From Cornus controversa (taxonomy: Eukaryota > Streptophyta > Magnoliopsida > Cornales > Cornaceae), in NCBI GenBank assembly GCA_026545225.1, contig CM048849.1, forward strand, positions 48,467,836-48,531,835: 64,000 bases of DNA, written 5' to 3'. The position numbers were made by a program, and so were the translations under genes. Numbering within the stretch: the first letter of the stretch is position 1; every line of letters begins with the position of its first letter. Below the pieces are notes generated by a model. That model was not told the DNA's origin. It did no database searches and was given only the letters and a program-made list of their open reading frames with translations. Shown here piece after piece: positions 1-14,600 of the stretch.

Positions 1-177
1 TAAGTAAGAAAATCACTATAATGATCCTTTCAGGGAAGGTTCCATTTCAAGACATTCTTAAAGAACACTCACCAAAATAAGAAAACTGCCTATTCGAATT
101 TTCCAAAAAATATAGTCATTATAGTAGGTCATATCATTATTACCGAAGAAAGAACAATGGAAACATGACACACCTAC

Positions 178-1704
178 CATCAGATGACGAGTCCGGGAGG
201 TATTTTGCAAGTCGATATTTCTGGATGCATCACCACAGCAGAATTAATGATAATCATTAAGGAGACAAGAATTTGAAAACAAAATAAGACAAAACAAAAC
301 AGAAAAAGCACCCTCAAAAGGAAGATTTGCATAAAACAGAATCAGGGGTGGACTTGGGACCTTTTCCTGTAGGAAGGCAAAGTCAAATGCAGGGCAAGGT
401 GGCAAAATGTCCATCATTTTATCATTAAGTTAGGTTTGGAATTGCAGAGCAGTAAGAAAGTAGTGGACCTCTATTTACCAAGAAAGATGTAGAAATTAAC
501 TATCAAAATGGTTCATAATGTAATAATAAAAAAAATTAAAAAGAAAAAGGGGTGGGGGCTAGTGAGAGGTAGTAACATAAACACATAAGTCATCTTTTGG
601 GGTCGGGCGGGGTGCATTGCTACCCCGGGCGCCCCTCTACATCTGCCCATGACAGAATAACCAAACATGTACCTGTAAATGGCTTTTGACATGATAAATA
701 GTTAGACCTTGTACACCCATGACTCTGAGGACACCTTTAGGTGTTGCTCCTGAAAGAAACAAAAAGAATTATCTTAAACACTTGGATAAGCATAAGTTTC
801 ACATATAGAAACTTGTCGGATTTTTCTGTTGCAAACACCCAAGCAGTTAAATGAGTTTATTGAGAAATTGATCTAACTTCTCTAGCTGTTCCTGTTCTCA
901 AATGTTTTACATAATAACCTTACCCCTTTGACCTAACAGTCAATTTTAGATCATGAGTAGTTGACGTATTGAATCAAAGAGAAACAATGTAAGTTCTAAA
1001 ATAGGTTTATTGACAAATTAATTCAATGATTGAGTCCTAGCTGTACACGAGTTTCTAAGCACATTTTTTTATAAGTAAAATTTGATTAAAAAGCACTCAA
1101 AATGGGGGCACACCCAAGAGAACAACTGCACAAGAGGGCAACAAGAAGCTAAACTCTCAAACTATCCATGAAATCTACAAAGTCCAACAAGGCCACAAAA
1201 TTCTCAAACTATCCACAAAATCTACAAAGTCCTCCATGGATTTACAATACCACCCTTTGACCCGTTTCTAAGCACACAGTCACAGACAGGATAATATTTC
1301 ATCTCTCATTCATTTAAATTGTTTTAGATTGTGCAAGCACAGCTGATACATTTTTAATAAATTTTTCATGATATTTTATTATTTTTTGAGTGAGAAAGGA
1401 AAAACAGCACACAAAAAAAAAATTGAAGATGAATGTTATTCATCAAGGGAAAAATATAGCCAAATGAAGGTCTTCAAAACTCACTATCTGGTCCACCCAG
1501 TTGTGCTACTGCATCGACAAAGCGTTCATGAAGCTCATGTGTCCAACGCAACCGTTGCTTTGAGGCCAGACTAGGATTGCTGCTAAGACTGTTTCCTCCC
1601 CCACTAGGGTCCATTGAGCTGGCACCACAATCTAATTGCTGACTATGGGCAACTGAATTCTCGCGAACTAAACTTGAACTAGGAACACCCTTCAGTTGAT
1701 ACAT
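178..1704 (-). CDS. PHL7: PHL7-like MYB-CC (GARP) transcription factor, 5' part only
   Basis: Nuclear DNA-binding regulator of the PHR1-like MYB-CC family. Three coding exons are visible: 1704-1485 (73 codons plus 1 nt), 749-673 and 220-178; the rest lies beyond the left edge. Exon 1 encodes a Ser/Gly-rich leader and the first MYB helix ([18 protein letters not shown], residues 49-66). Exon 2 adds [15 protein letters not shown] and the VKSHLQ recognition helix. Exon 3 adds [15 protein letters not shown]. Junction phases match (A|GA = Arg; in-frame CAG|AAA), with donors GTGAGT, GTACAT and GTAGGT and acceptors TTTCAG and CCAG. The ATG at 1704 fits the [12 protein letters not shown] start I recall for PHL7-type proteins. 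A splice acceptor (CTTATAG) just upstream at about 1712 suggests an intron in the 5' UTR. The coiled-coil and C-terminus are not in the window. The family assignment is firm; the PHL7 orthology is from recalled similarity. Confidence 0.9.
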
Positions 1705-3916
1705 TTGTCAACTATAAGCAAGAAACCAGAGAGTCACTAAAAGCATACTGAAAAAATTTAAAGACTTCAAATTTAACTACCATATGTATTTGCAAAACAA
1801 GTGGTTAAACTGCCTAAAGAGAGTGGTGAATTTCAAAGGTCCATAAGAGATTTGTTAGCTCAAAGGATGCCATCGTTCTGCAGTCCTCAGCTGACAGGTA
1901 AGGAATGGCAATTATCAACTTGACCTAAACTCACCCAGTTTGTTCAAGATTTTAGATTGCATCACATTAAAAGAAGTGTAGGCATGAAGCACATTTGCTT
2001 TTGGGATAACCTGAACCTGCTGGAAACCAACTCAATTCTACCATCCTGATACGTTCATGATTTCGTCTTATTGATTCAGAGCACTGCAAACCTCCTCAGA
2101 TTTTGAAAAAATAGAAGGGAATAGCTGCCAAGAACTTCAGCAGAATGTTTCCAAATATCCTTGAGCAAAATAAAGTCATATGTGATCATGTTTTGAACCT
2201 TGCATTTAGATGTCCGGTTTTAAGTTAATCTCCTTAAATCCATAGAAATCCTACTCTTTTTTTTTTTTTGTTTCGGATAAGTGACAAAAATCTTACTTTC
2301 TCAAGTAGAAGTCAATGCATGAAGCCAAAGCAAAGTACAAACCTTAGTAAGAATAATACCGGGCATATATATGTATATACACAGGTAAACTCTATGTTTT
2401 AGCTTCTTGTTCTCCTGAGGTGAAATGTGTCGCATAAGATTATACTCTGTTTGGTAGGAGGATGGAAACATAAATGGAAGGGGTGGAAGAAGCATCACTA
2501 GAGAAGCACAGTATCCATTCCCTTTTGTTTGGTTGAGTGGAAGGAACACTGTACCCTAGGATATATAAATTAATACATTTAAATGAGAGTAATAACATCT
2601 TTTTAGTTTATCCAACAAATATCCTTCTTCTTTCTCTCCTTTTCTCTCAATCATGGATGGAAGAAAAATGGACTAGAGGGAAGGATGGGAGGATGGATGA
2701 AGCCTTCCTCCTCCTTCATGGCTATAAACATATTATAACTATGGACCTTTTTTTGTGTAGTAATCCTCTGGTCCATAATTTCTTACTAGATCCAATTATG
2801 GACTTCTAAAAGAATTAAATGGCTATAATAATATTACAAATTACACAAAACGTAAGCAAATGCAAAAAATATGCAAAGACGATGGTTTTGTTTGAAGGTA
2901 GGGTCAATTATGTATGTTTTAAAGCAAAATACAACCAGAAACATTAAATGGTTGATTCGCTGGACAAAATAGAAGACGGGACAATCACAATGCCAAGGTC
3001 TTCCAGTAAGCGAAAATAACAAAGTATTCGTCTCCATAGTCCATCCACATATAATATACAAAAATAAAAATCCACCAATATCCTACTAAAAGCTAGGAAG
3101 AAAGTTGCACAGATGGCCAGCCACAAGAATCCCAAAATCTTGAGACAAGTGCATATGCGATGGCAGGGCTTAGGGCAAGCAGTAATTGTTAGGAAAGGTC
3201 TTTGAGGACACGAATGTTCTTAGTTGTTTAGGGAAAGCAGTAATTGTTTGATATTTCCCAAATAAGAGAAGTCCCTTTAAAGCAGAAGAATGACATAATC
3301 AAACTAGAGAAAATTAAAATTCTTCTTATCACTCCAAGGAAAAACGACTACCACAAGAAGAAGAAAAGACCTTCCACCATAACACGTCATGATCACATGT
3401 AATTAGGGTTGCAGAGACAAGAATAAAAGACAATAATAGAAACAGCACCACCTCCACTAGATGGAGACTGATAGTTGAGAAATTCACAGAATAATCACAA
3501 ACAAAACAACTCTTTTTTCCCTTCGTTGAAGTGTTCAAAAGAAACTCAGAGTTGACCCAGTTCATATAATCAATAAAAGGAGAAGAAGAGACATACCCAG
3601 ATCTGAAAAATCAAGGAGAAGCTCGAATTCGAGAGTCTGAGCTGATTTTTGAAAAACAACAATTGAACATGACTGGCAACCAAAACCCAAAAGTCTTTGA
3701 ATTTCGGTCAATTTGAGATTGAGCTTGTTGAACCCTTGGACTTGGATATACAGATGCTCTCTCACACACACAGGACTGACTTCCAATAGAAACCGTAGGA
3801 CTTATATCTCTCTCTCTCTTATTTGGAAGGAAAGGTGAGGGAGAGCAGGTAGTAGTGGGGGATTTTCCAATTTTGCAACTCTTTTGGGTGGGGTTGTTTT
3901 AAATGATGTGAAGTTG

Positions 3917-3948
<32 letters not shown>

Positions 3949-4069
3949 CATACAATTACCTCTGAAGTTTTTACACTGATTATTGCCAATGGGATGACGA
4001 TACAGAGTTAAGATTGAAAGTAAACTAATGATTACAATAATAAACTAAACACAACTAATGATGTGAAGT

Positions 4070-4115
<46 letters not shown>

Positions 4116-5046
4116 AATATATACATATGCTTGTCTAGATATATATATATATATATAATATAAAAAAAGTGCCCGCGGTCAGTCAATTGGTCTGCCCAAC
4201 TAATGATGGACAGGATGACCGGCCTCGCAACGGACGGAATATTGGCTGTCATATTCCGGCCAGGTCTCTCTTTGTTTCGGCCATTTTCTCTTTTTTTAAT
4301 GTCTTTTGACAGTAATGTTTTTGGACTGTCTTTTATCTCTTTTTTCTTTTCTTATTATTTTTTTAGAAAAAAATTATGGTGAAAGTGAGTTCATGTTATC
4401 AATGTTAGATTAAAGGGTGGTTAGAAATTGTTTTTGATCCACCGGTTTGAGAGTGCCAACTCACAGAAACTATTAACTTTTTTCTTCTCTTTTTTTAATA
4501 ATTTCTCTAGATATTAAAAAGTAATTATAAAGTGTAGTATTTTTTATAAATATATTCCTCCCTTTTCCTTTTAAATTTTTTACCTCTACTAATAATCACA
4601 ATTCTAAAAAGTATTAATTTTCTAATTTAAGCACTATAACACCAAAATCTCTGCCACAAAAAATTCATTTTCTTTCTCCAGAAACAGAGCAACTGAGTTC
4701 CTAAATTAAAAGTACTTTTGGCCTTCTAGGCACAACTTTGGTACATTGTATTTCTAAATATTCTAAGCAATGCCAAACACTTGCTATAATTTTATTTCAA
4801 ATTGAGTTATAATTTGTTGACTTTATGTCCTGAGATATATAAATCATGTTGATTGAATTTGGACATGATTTATTCATGAAAATTTACCCAAGTTTGAACA
4901 TCTTTTTTTATCACATAATCACAATGATTATTTAAGATTGAAATCAACTTTGATCACACATATTATGATAATGTATACTTTTGATTAGATTGGACTAAGT
5001 TAATCAAACAATTTTGAGAACAATTTTTTTTTTTTTGAACATTTAC
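1705..5046. other. Upstream region of the PHL7-like gene and intergenic space
   Basis: No convincing coding exon. An acceptor near 1712 (minus strand) implies that non-coding leader exon(s) of the PHL7-like gene lie here. A CT-rich stretch around 3807-3820 and AT/CA microsatellites from 3915 to 4157 would fit a leader/promoter boundary near 3.8 kb, but I cannot place the transcription start. The short ORFs here have no recognisable domain. From 4300 to 5046 the sequence is AT-rich and featureless. Confidence 0.5.
4073..4112. repeat. (AT)n microsatellite
   Basis: An uninterrupted AT dinucleotide run of about 40 bp. A second AT run follows at about 4139-4157. Confidence 0.95.
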
Positions 5047-5071
5047 TGCCATCTAAATTATGAAATGAGAA

Positions 5072-5215
5072 GTGCCTTCATCCGAAAGCAATAAGTCTCG
5101 GATTCGAGACTTGAAAACAACCACTTCAAAAATAAAAATAAAACTAATCAATATTTATCTCTCCCAAATTTCGCTTAAGCAAGAGCCTTGTGGTGTCCTG
5201 GGTACAATCTTTTAA
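5072..5215 (+). mobile_element. tRNA-derived SINE (5'-truncated), flanked by 25-bp direct repeats
   Basis: The element contains a B-box-like block (CGGATTCGAGACTTG) and a 3' body (ATCTCTCCCAAATTTCGCTT, then AAGCAAGAGCCTTGTGG). This body matches a second copy at 31920-32100, so the two belong to one dispersed family. It is bounded by 25-bp direct repeats at 5047-5071 and 5216-5240 that agree at 23 of 25 positions; both differences are T/C. This is the structure expected of LINE-driven retroposition. The A-box half seen in the 32 kb copy is missing. Confidence 0.75.
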
Positions 5216-5240
5216 TGCCATCTAAATCACGAAATGAGAA

Positions 5241-5619
5241 TTTTTTATTATCATTCCCTACATGTTTAATCCTTCAAAATCAACTTCTTCCCTCTTGTTT
5301 TTTCCTAGAATTTTAGGGATAAGCCGGCGAAAACTTCGCTTTCGTGATAATTGTAGCAATTGGATTCTTGCCATCAATTTATCATTCACGAAATGGCCCA
5401 TCTGAACACTTTGATGCAGTCAAAAGTTTTCAACATGGAAACATTAGCAGCTTTAATTTACAGCTTGAGAGAACTCGAGTCCACTACATTCTATTGTCAT
5501 TTCTATAGACATGAACAGTTCTGCACTTCTACAACAAGAGTTGTACTTGAAGGAATGGGGGGAGTTACTGATTTAGGATCTTTTCCACAATAACAAGGTC
5601 GACATTAATCAGAACAATT
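5241..5619. other. 3' flank of the second MYB-CC gene
   Basis: No gene recognised. This is the likely 3' UTR and terminator region of the minus-strand gene that ends at 5620. A 77-codon plus-strand ORF at 5360-5593 has no recognisable domain. Confidence 0.5.
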
Positions 5620-8600
5620 TTACATCCCATACCCAGTGATTCCATTAGAATTAACTTGAACCACATTGACATCTTGGGTTCTCATATCTGATTCACCCCA
5701 AATCAATGATGCAGTGGTCAGCATCTGTCTCTTCCCTCCGGGTGGAGATCCCTCCAGAGGCAATCCCGCGGGGCTCTCATGTGAAGTCAGGCAGCTATCA
5801 GTGGAACAGTCAGTCCTCTGGGGATGGATTCTTGGTGACACTTCTTCAGGACCTTGGACTCTGCCCACCTCGGCAGATTGTAAGGAGTATAAGCCGAGAG
5901 GAATCTGTGAGGAACTTGCTGGCGTCTCTGTCTTCAAGCCCTGATAATTGTTTCCGTCAGTCTCTGAAATTCCGCCTCCAAGAATTTGATCAGCGAGCAT
6001 CTTACAGGCTTTCTCCAACATGGCCATATATCTTCGTTCTGCATCCTGTCGTATCTTCAAGTGATTCTCAGCCTGCATGATAGATATAACAGAATCAGCT
6101 TGGCTGGAGTGTAGAGACAGTCCAAGTTGACAAGTTAGTAATGGAATGGTAGGTTTAGCATTTTGACTCAGTTATTGCATCTTCCACACATGTAATCACA
6201 AAACTAGGCGAAAAATCAAGTAAAGTCTTCCTCCCACTTAAAGGAAATTACAAGGTTACCCGATTGCTTTCAAACCCCGGCTCTAGAGTCTATTATTTTG
6301 ATAAAAAACTTCAAACAAATCCACTTCTCATAAAATGAAGGGAACTTACTTCAACTTGCAGGTGTAATTTACTTTGTACTTCCATTTGAGCTCTCAATGC
6401 CTCCTTAACTTCATAACCCCTAAACATCGTCTGAATACTTAGAGATACTAGGTTGCAAACATTGCAATAAAACTGACATCTATAAGAAATTACAGAACTC
6501 TTGAAGGAAAAAATGTCTCTTACTCATTCATATCGGAAGTCGGCAAGCTTTGAGAAGAATTACTGGTACGAGGGCTTTCTAAAAGGTATGAAGCTGAGAT
6601 TCCTTCCATTCAGTGGCAAAAGAAGTCAGTTGTGACTATATTTAGTTTAAGCAGCTTTCCCAAACTAATATTTCTTCAGAAATAATCAGTTACAAGTGAA
6701 TATTTGAAACAAGCCCTTCTTGCTTTCAGATTTTCTCTCAGTTGACTGGTCATTTTTAATGGTTTTACTTTTTGTGCGAGAGGGGAAGGGGTGAGGTAGA
6801 GCGGCTACATCGTTCAGAATTCAGTGTAGCCGAATTAACATAACAAAGTTAAAGCTTGGAGTCTACAGTGAGTTTTAGAAGTTCAACTAGCAAGCATTCA
6901 TGTAGCAAGGGACTAGAGCCACTGGAGAAAATTTTACACACTTGGGAAAAGCCATTAGAATTAAAACTAAACCTACCATCTTTGGAAGCCTCACCCAAAT
7001 CTTTCCCAGATTGCTTACCTAGTCTGTATTTCTGTAACACAGCAAGACAACCAGAGTCAAATAACTTGGCAATAGTTTACTTAACTGAAAATAAAATAAA
7101 AATAACAAGAGTTTCATCTTCATATAAGCTCTATTAGTTGAATTGAGTGAAATCAGAAACTAGTTAGTTTAATAATGTAACAAACCTGGAGGTGACTCTT
7201 TAAATGGAAAAGAGTAAGTCCCTTTACACCCATTGTCCGCATTATAGCCTTTGGTGTAGCTTCTGCAGGTATTTTTCATGCTCAGATATGCATCAGATTA
7301 CTGAAATTATGATAATCCAACACAACAGAAACATTCTTGTTCAAAATAGTCATTGCATAGATTAAGTACTAGTCATTGGTAGGGACTGTAAAAAGAAAAG
7401 CAATTCATGAACATCTCAATATAGGCTTACTGGTAAGCTCTTTCAAACTTTGTTAATGTTGAGAAATAAGCCCCCAAGCACAAACCACCAAATATTACGA
7501 TGTGATGATAAGTAAACAAGCACGAAGAAATTTGCAAGAACACACCAAGAATTATACGTGGTTCGGCTAAACAAGCCTACGTCCACGGAGAGCCCGATTT
7601 CACTATATAGATTGTATCAGTACAAGTAGAAAGATTGTATCAAGAGTACACTCAATTGTACACCCAATCCCACTCAAAAAGAAATCACAAATTCTAAACA
7701 AGAAATCTCTCTCTAAGTGTCATCTCAAAAACAATGAGAGTGTTGTCTCTTCTCTTCTCACTCATCTCAACCAATAACATAGGTAACTATTTATAGAGAC
7801 CAAAACCCAATTCCTTGGTGGACTAGGATTACAATTCCTTAGAGCCCAAGACTTGCCTAACAAGTACTTTCCTTACTCGAGACAAAGAATTGCCTACTAA
7901 GAAATTACGTAATAAGATACAACTCTATAATAGAAACCTAATCACAATAGGAATTTGAGCCAACCTAACAGTTTACAAGCTTAGAAGGCTGAGACAGTGA
8001 GCCCCTGCCTAAGCTTGAAAATTTCTTATTTAACCAGATGAATTGAAAAACACAGGACTTTGTTTGACACTTATATTAGTGTAAAGAACAGTTGAGACAG
8101 GTGTCATGCAGCTGTAGGAAATGATCCTTTACAGAACAAGCTTGGTTTGGCTAACAAGAATGCTCTAGCTCGGGACACCGGAACAATTTAAGCCCAAGGA
8201 GGGTTACCATCAAGACGAGATGAAACTAAATTGCACATTCAACCACCCATTGGCTCAGTGGGACTATTCTCACCTTCATTTTTACTGTTTGAAAATGTGG
8301 TGACAATCAAAAGCATCATCTTTGCCTATATTTCATATGGATGGGGTCAGCCACATGAATTCTCCCTTTCCATTCTTTCCTATTATACACCATATAGTTT
8401 ATGGGGTCAGCCACATGAATTCTCCTTTTCTATTCTTTCCTATTATACACCATATATATTTCTTAAATTCAAGCTTTTTAATTTGTTTTTAATTACTTCA
8501 TCCCGCATAAGCTTTGGTTGGCCTCTTTGTCGCTTACCTTCTAAACAAACAACTCTTCTTCTTTTAAGAGGTGCATCATCGGGTCTATGTTGGATATAAC

Positions 8601-11600
8601 CATACCACCTAAGTCTAATTTCCCCAATTTTATCATTTATAGGCGCTATACCTAATGTTCCCCTCACACATTCATTATTTATCTTATCTCTTCTAATGAT
8701 TCCTATCATCCAACGTAGCATCCTCATTTCCGCTACATGAATGTGTTGTATTTGTGTCTTTTTCAACACCCCACCCCATACAATATTGCTATGCTAATTA
8801 CGGTTTTATAGAATTTTCCGCTTAAGCAAAGTGGCTAGACATACCCACTTAACCCAAGTACTCAAGAAAAGACATTTTTGAGTTGTGCGCTTGTGTTTAC
8901 AAGCCCATAGATACCAGCTAAAAATTGTAGTTAAAGGGCAAATATGCTATCAACAAGCGTACTGCAAAACAATGACCTCCCCAGCCCATCCGCAACTTGC
9001 ACCGCAAGGCAGGTATCTTCATGCAGCAAAGCCAACTAACAAAAATTCAACTCAACAAAACATTTTCCCAACTACTTGGGATCGGTTGTACGAATCCTAT
9101 TTTTCCTTATCTGAACCGACATATAATGTGCAGTGTTGATGTAGGGTTCTACAAAATGAGAAATCACTTTTAACAATATATGAGCCACTAGTGAATAGAG
9201 GCTTAGGTGGAAGTTCAAGCTATCACCTAAGGGGTCCTCAAAAGGCACTTGGGGGGGAGACCACTCTTAAAATCTCCCTTCAAGTGAAGACAAGATTGCT
9301 TAGTCAATCAATTCTTTATTGCTTGGTTGTTTTAAATGAGCTATTAACTCCTTTTATACGAGGTTAGTTCCAATTAAAGACCAAGGGTAGACAACATTAT
9401 TCATTGGTCCTTGGTTAGTTGGCTGCAGAGTACAGAAGGGGCAAGGATGTGACAATTTGGAGGCTCGAGACGAACTGTCTTCTCCATCAAGGTAAAGGAG
9501 GGGGACAGGCCATTTAATGCGACTATGACAGGACATGTATTGCATTAAATGTAATTGCTTCGGGAGTTTTCTTACTCTAGGGGATATTGCTTCTCCTCCT
9601 TCCTCTATGACAGGTCAAAAAGTGCCCCTGGCCGCGGTGGTAGCCCTTTGGCGTTCCTTGAACCTCAGTCACCAGGCCAACACTCCCTAGGGTTACATAA
9701 AGAGGGTATTACAACAAGGTCTTGCCCCTCTGGACCGCGAAGTATCATCCCTTCTTCGAGGCTTGTCTATAGGGAGTAGCTACTTGAAGGTCTTCACTTC
9801 ATTCTTGAGGTTTATGTGTAGAGAGGAGCTCCTCAAGGGCTTTCAGTAAATCCTAAAGGGATCGAGGTTTATCTACAGAGACAAACTCCTCGAGTGGTCG
9901 AAATTTATTTCTAGAGAGGAATTCCTCAAAGGATTTTAGAGGCTTATCCATACAGAGGAGGTCCTTGATAAGAAAGATACCTTCTGAAGGGTTTTGGGGA
10001 TCCCTGATGGAGTTTCAGCTAGCTCCACAGCTGCACCTGTGACACTTAATCATTAAATTAGTCAATTACAGAGAAAATTCTTGTGGGTGTGTTCTGAGTT
10101 GACAAGTTCCACACCACGTGGCATGTGTCAAAGCCTGAGCTGGCAAACTAGGTCCATAAATGTCAGGAAGGAGAAAAGTAAAAAAAGAAATGAAGTGCAG
10201 AAAGATCGGTTTTGGAAGAATCCAAAATTCAAACAAAGAGAATAAAAGAACCAATAAGGAGGGATATTCAGGGGCAGAGCTAGGAATTTTATTTGGGGGG
10301 CCGAATTAGTACCGTGTAATTAAAATTTGAAATAATATAAGTCAATTGTAATATAATTTTCTTTATAATATTATTCTTAATAGTATATAATCAAAAAAAT
10401 GAGAAAAAGTACAACCGAAATGAGTAGAGATGAAAACTTATATGAAAAAAACATAGAGAAGAGGAAATGATAAGCTACAGGCAGAAAGAGAAGTTGTAAA
10501 GAAAAAAACATTATTAAAGAATTACCTTTTCTTCAACAATTATTTAATTTTTAAAAATTCAATTTTTGAACAAAAAACATTGAGTACTTTGATTCCACTT
10601 TGAGAAAGATATATCATTATTACCTCGACCAAAGATTAAGAAAAAAATATAACATTACTAAATAAAATTTCATAAGTTTTAACAAAACAAGATTATCAGG
10701 GTCAAAGACTCAAAATAGAGAAGTACTTTAGGAACTTGTACAAGGAGTAGCTATTAAATTTTTCATTTAACAAGTGACAACTAACAACATTAGCATATAT
10801 AATAATATTATTATTGTTCGCATTTTTGTCATCTTGATCTAACAACACTTCTTTTTTTTTCCTAGTTTGGTCTAACAACACTTTAGAGCTTGCTTGGTTC
10901 AGTTTTCCGAGAACAGTTTTCTGTTTTTTGAGAACTGAAAAACAGAAAGCTGTACAAAAGTCTGCTTGGTTGACAGTTTTTGATAACTGGTAAAAAAATG
11001 CATATTTTCAGAGCTATCTTTTGAAAATAATTTTCTATTTTCTAAATTCTTGAGAACTGTTTTTTAAGTGACAAACCATGCATACCCTTAGTTTTTCCTA
11101 CTTTGCAATGCTCCCATGACTCGTTGATGGAGATTGACATATACTTTTGATATTTTTCTTGAAAACACCATTTAACGAAAATGTTTGATAAGAAAGATTT
11201 ATGTATTTTTATTAAATATGAGGGGACATTAGTGTAATTTTTCTTAAGTAATGATATATTGCAGTAAGGACTACCATAACAATGAATTTATATTTTTGTT
11301 TGACAAGATTTGAGCTTTCAAAAGAAGACAAAAGGTTTGAAATTTTATAAGAACTGTGAGGGGGACACAAGTTATATTATTTCTAAATTCATTATTTTGG
11401 GGACCAATAAATAAGGGTTTTGAAAGTTTAGGGGGGGACAATTAAAATTTTCTAAGAGTTTTGGGGACCATAAGTTAATTTATTTACAAAATAACTATTT
11501 TTTATGGGTACAATAAGAAATTTGAAAATTTTTGCCCCCCTCTCCCTCTGCCCCCGGGGATATTGGTCTTCGCAAACACTCAAGCATCCCAGCATCTTTT

Positions 11601-14600
11601 GGCTTAAGTTTTATGATTTATCCTATATGTTACCCAACTTCAAAGAGGAGGTACAAAAAACTAATGCAAGGCTGATTTTCTACTTTTGAGAAGACCACTC
11701 CAGCTATGCCTATTATAATGTTACTTTCTTCCTGACAACTGCAGACTTGCTTACAAGACAGACCAAAAAAAATGTCAGTAGTTCCCCAACCTTGGACAGT
11801 ATGTTGGCCAGTGCCACCGACCTTGGACTTTTGTGAGAAAGAGAAATGTTACAACCCAAATAATCTTATAAAATCCTCTAATTCCTAGTTGCTCGCATAG
11901 TTAATCCAAGAAGGAAACCCAGAACAGAGGCAATCCCTTAATTATGAGTGGAAGTGTGAAACAATATTTGCCCCTCATCTGAAAGATGAATTGTGCTAGA
12001 AGTACTCCACCTATGAAGAAGCTTTCATCTTAACCATGTCAATAAAGAGTGCAAACAAGATGAAATGAGTTGCCCTGAGTCAATCTGGTTATCAGCTATT
12101 TGACATCAACTTGATTCTTGTTGGCTTGTATCTAGGCTTAATTTGAGCTCATGTCAAGCTTGGCTGAGCCGATCCAAGCTAAACTCAGTTCGACATCAAG
12201 TGAAAAATATTGACCTCATTTTCAGATTTATATATCCAAACGCTAGAAGGTAAATATGCGTATATGGTCCTACTCTACTTCTTCCATCAGATATGATTAT
12301 ACTCTTCAACTCTTCTGACGCATGCATACATCTTCAGACCCTCTTCTCAACTCTGATCATTCCAAAATTTTGTTGTTTCTCTTTACTACAGAAATTACTG
12401 ATTGTAACACATCTTTATAGAATTCTCAGGGCTTTTCGCAAGAAGCTCACTATCATTTCCCATCAGTTTGATGGTAGTAGTTGGATTCAAATCAAGCATG
12501 TCCAAAAGACAACCTATAACCATCTAGATCAGAAGGCTCGGGCAAATGTTGGTTAGACTCTTTGATCTACCATTTTCCATCGTGTATCCTTTAATATATT
12601 CCTCTAAAAGGACATTTCCCTCTTATAGAAACTCTACTATCCCTGAGAATCCCTTGAATAAATCCATCCCTATTATCTTGAAATAGCCCCATAATTAACA
12701 GTTTTATTGTTTTGTATACTAGTTCTCTTATCAAGCAGTACCCCTTCCACCCCCCCCCCCCCCCCACCCACCCACCACGACGCGTGAATGGTGGTTAAAT
12801 TTGTTTCACTTATGTATCAGTTTCTTCTCCAATGCACCAGAGTTTGCAATAACTACAGTTGCAAATAAATCGAGCTGTTCATTAACAACACGGACTCAAC
12901 TCAACTAAGGTTCAACTCAAGCTCATTTACTAAGTTATCGACGCAAGCTTAAACTCATTTCTTATGTTCATTAATAAAGAAGCCGAGTCCAACCAACCCA
13001 TGGCTCGACTCATTACAATCACGAACATGTTGTGACTCGTCAGTCGGTGCTCATGAACATGGCTCGTTATTAGGGATTACTTGGATGCATAACAACTTTT
13101 CAACTTATCAATCTTGGTCTCAAGTGTGAGTTTGAACCCAAAATCGTGTAAATGAGCCAAGCTGGAGCTCATTTTTTAATGTTTCGATCACTCATGTCCA
13201 GTCTCAAATAGAGCTCAAGCTTGAGTTTGTTTGTTGAGCTTTAGCTCAAACAGCCAAAAGCTTGACTCGACTTGGCTTAACCTAATTGCAGCCTGGCAAT
13301 AACCAACCGTCGTTACATCCTTTTTACCTTCCCAACTAATTTGAATTTTAAATATATTTACTCATTGCATACTCTTAAATGTTACTCACTGTGAATCCTT
13401 ATCATAAGCTTTCTGCACCTAATGATGCTTACAGCCTAAGTGAACTTTCTTACTTCTACCCACAATATAACATCAATGGAGCGTGCCACTTGTAGGCAAC
13501 ACCCCAGCCAATGGTTGCTGCTCAACACACTGTTACTAAAGGTACTCTAGCTTGACCTCATAAATCATAACTAAGCACCCTTAACTGCTTTGACCCTTCC
13601 TACATAGCTCCCAATAGACTAAATACATTGGTTCTTCTCATTGCAACAACCAAATCTTTATTAGCATTAGGCTTTAACTTAAAAAACCTTATTGCACTAC
13701 AATTCCCTAGTTGCATTTTCCAGCATTAAAATAATCTCTACTATGGCTTGTGGAATGGTGTCCCTAAGGTACGTTATTCAGTTCTCATTGTAAATCATAT
13801 TAAATAAAGAAAAAACAGATAAATTATTTACAATTTAAAAAATTGATACCCAACTATTCTAGTGGTAACACAATTCTTTTCTGCCATTAGTAATAGGCCA
13901 TCATGACTTCTTCTCTCAGCTAATATACTGTTATCTTTACTTCTCCATGACTTTCAAGTTCCAACCAGAAATATATTGCCCATCGTACTGGTAAAATCCT
14001 CGATCTATAAATCATGAGCAGAATACTTCTACCAATTTATCCTAATTATTATAAAAATTAAATATCAGACACTCTTGTGAAGCAAGATCAAGCTCAAACT
14101 CGAGCTCAACATCGGGTCGTTTATGTAAATAATCTGAGCTTGAGTATGTGGGCCAAGAATCCAGCTCAAGCTGGCTAGGTCCCTTTGCTGTCCCAATGGC
14201 AATGCAGTCATAACCAGTTCAGAGAGCATGACAGACAACAAATTTCAGCACAAAACCATGTTAAGACACTCAAATACATGCAAATATATTCTCTATGAAA
14301 GCAATTCTAACAGTAACCAATAATCCACACACTTCAACGTCTAAGGGAGAGTTGCACAACCACCAAGATGCTTGTTTCATATGCTACATTACTAACCAAC
14401 ATTCCAAAAAGCCCCATTAACAAAACAACTTATCTGAGAGATGTATTATAGAGAACTACTAGTCTACTATTAAATATAGAACAATAATCAGGGAAATACA
14501 GTGAGAAAGCGAAATCAGAAAGCAATGCAGAAGTAGAAAAACTAATAATATTCATTGTAATACTCAAAAGGGAGTGAGAAACAAAAAATAATAATAATAA

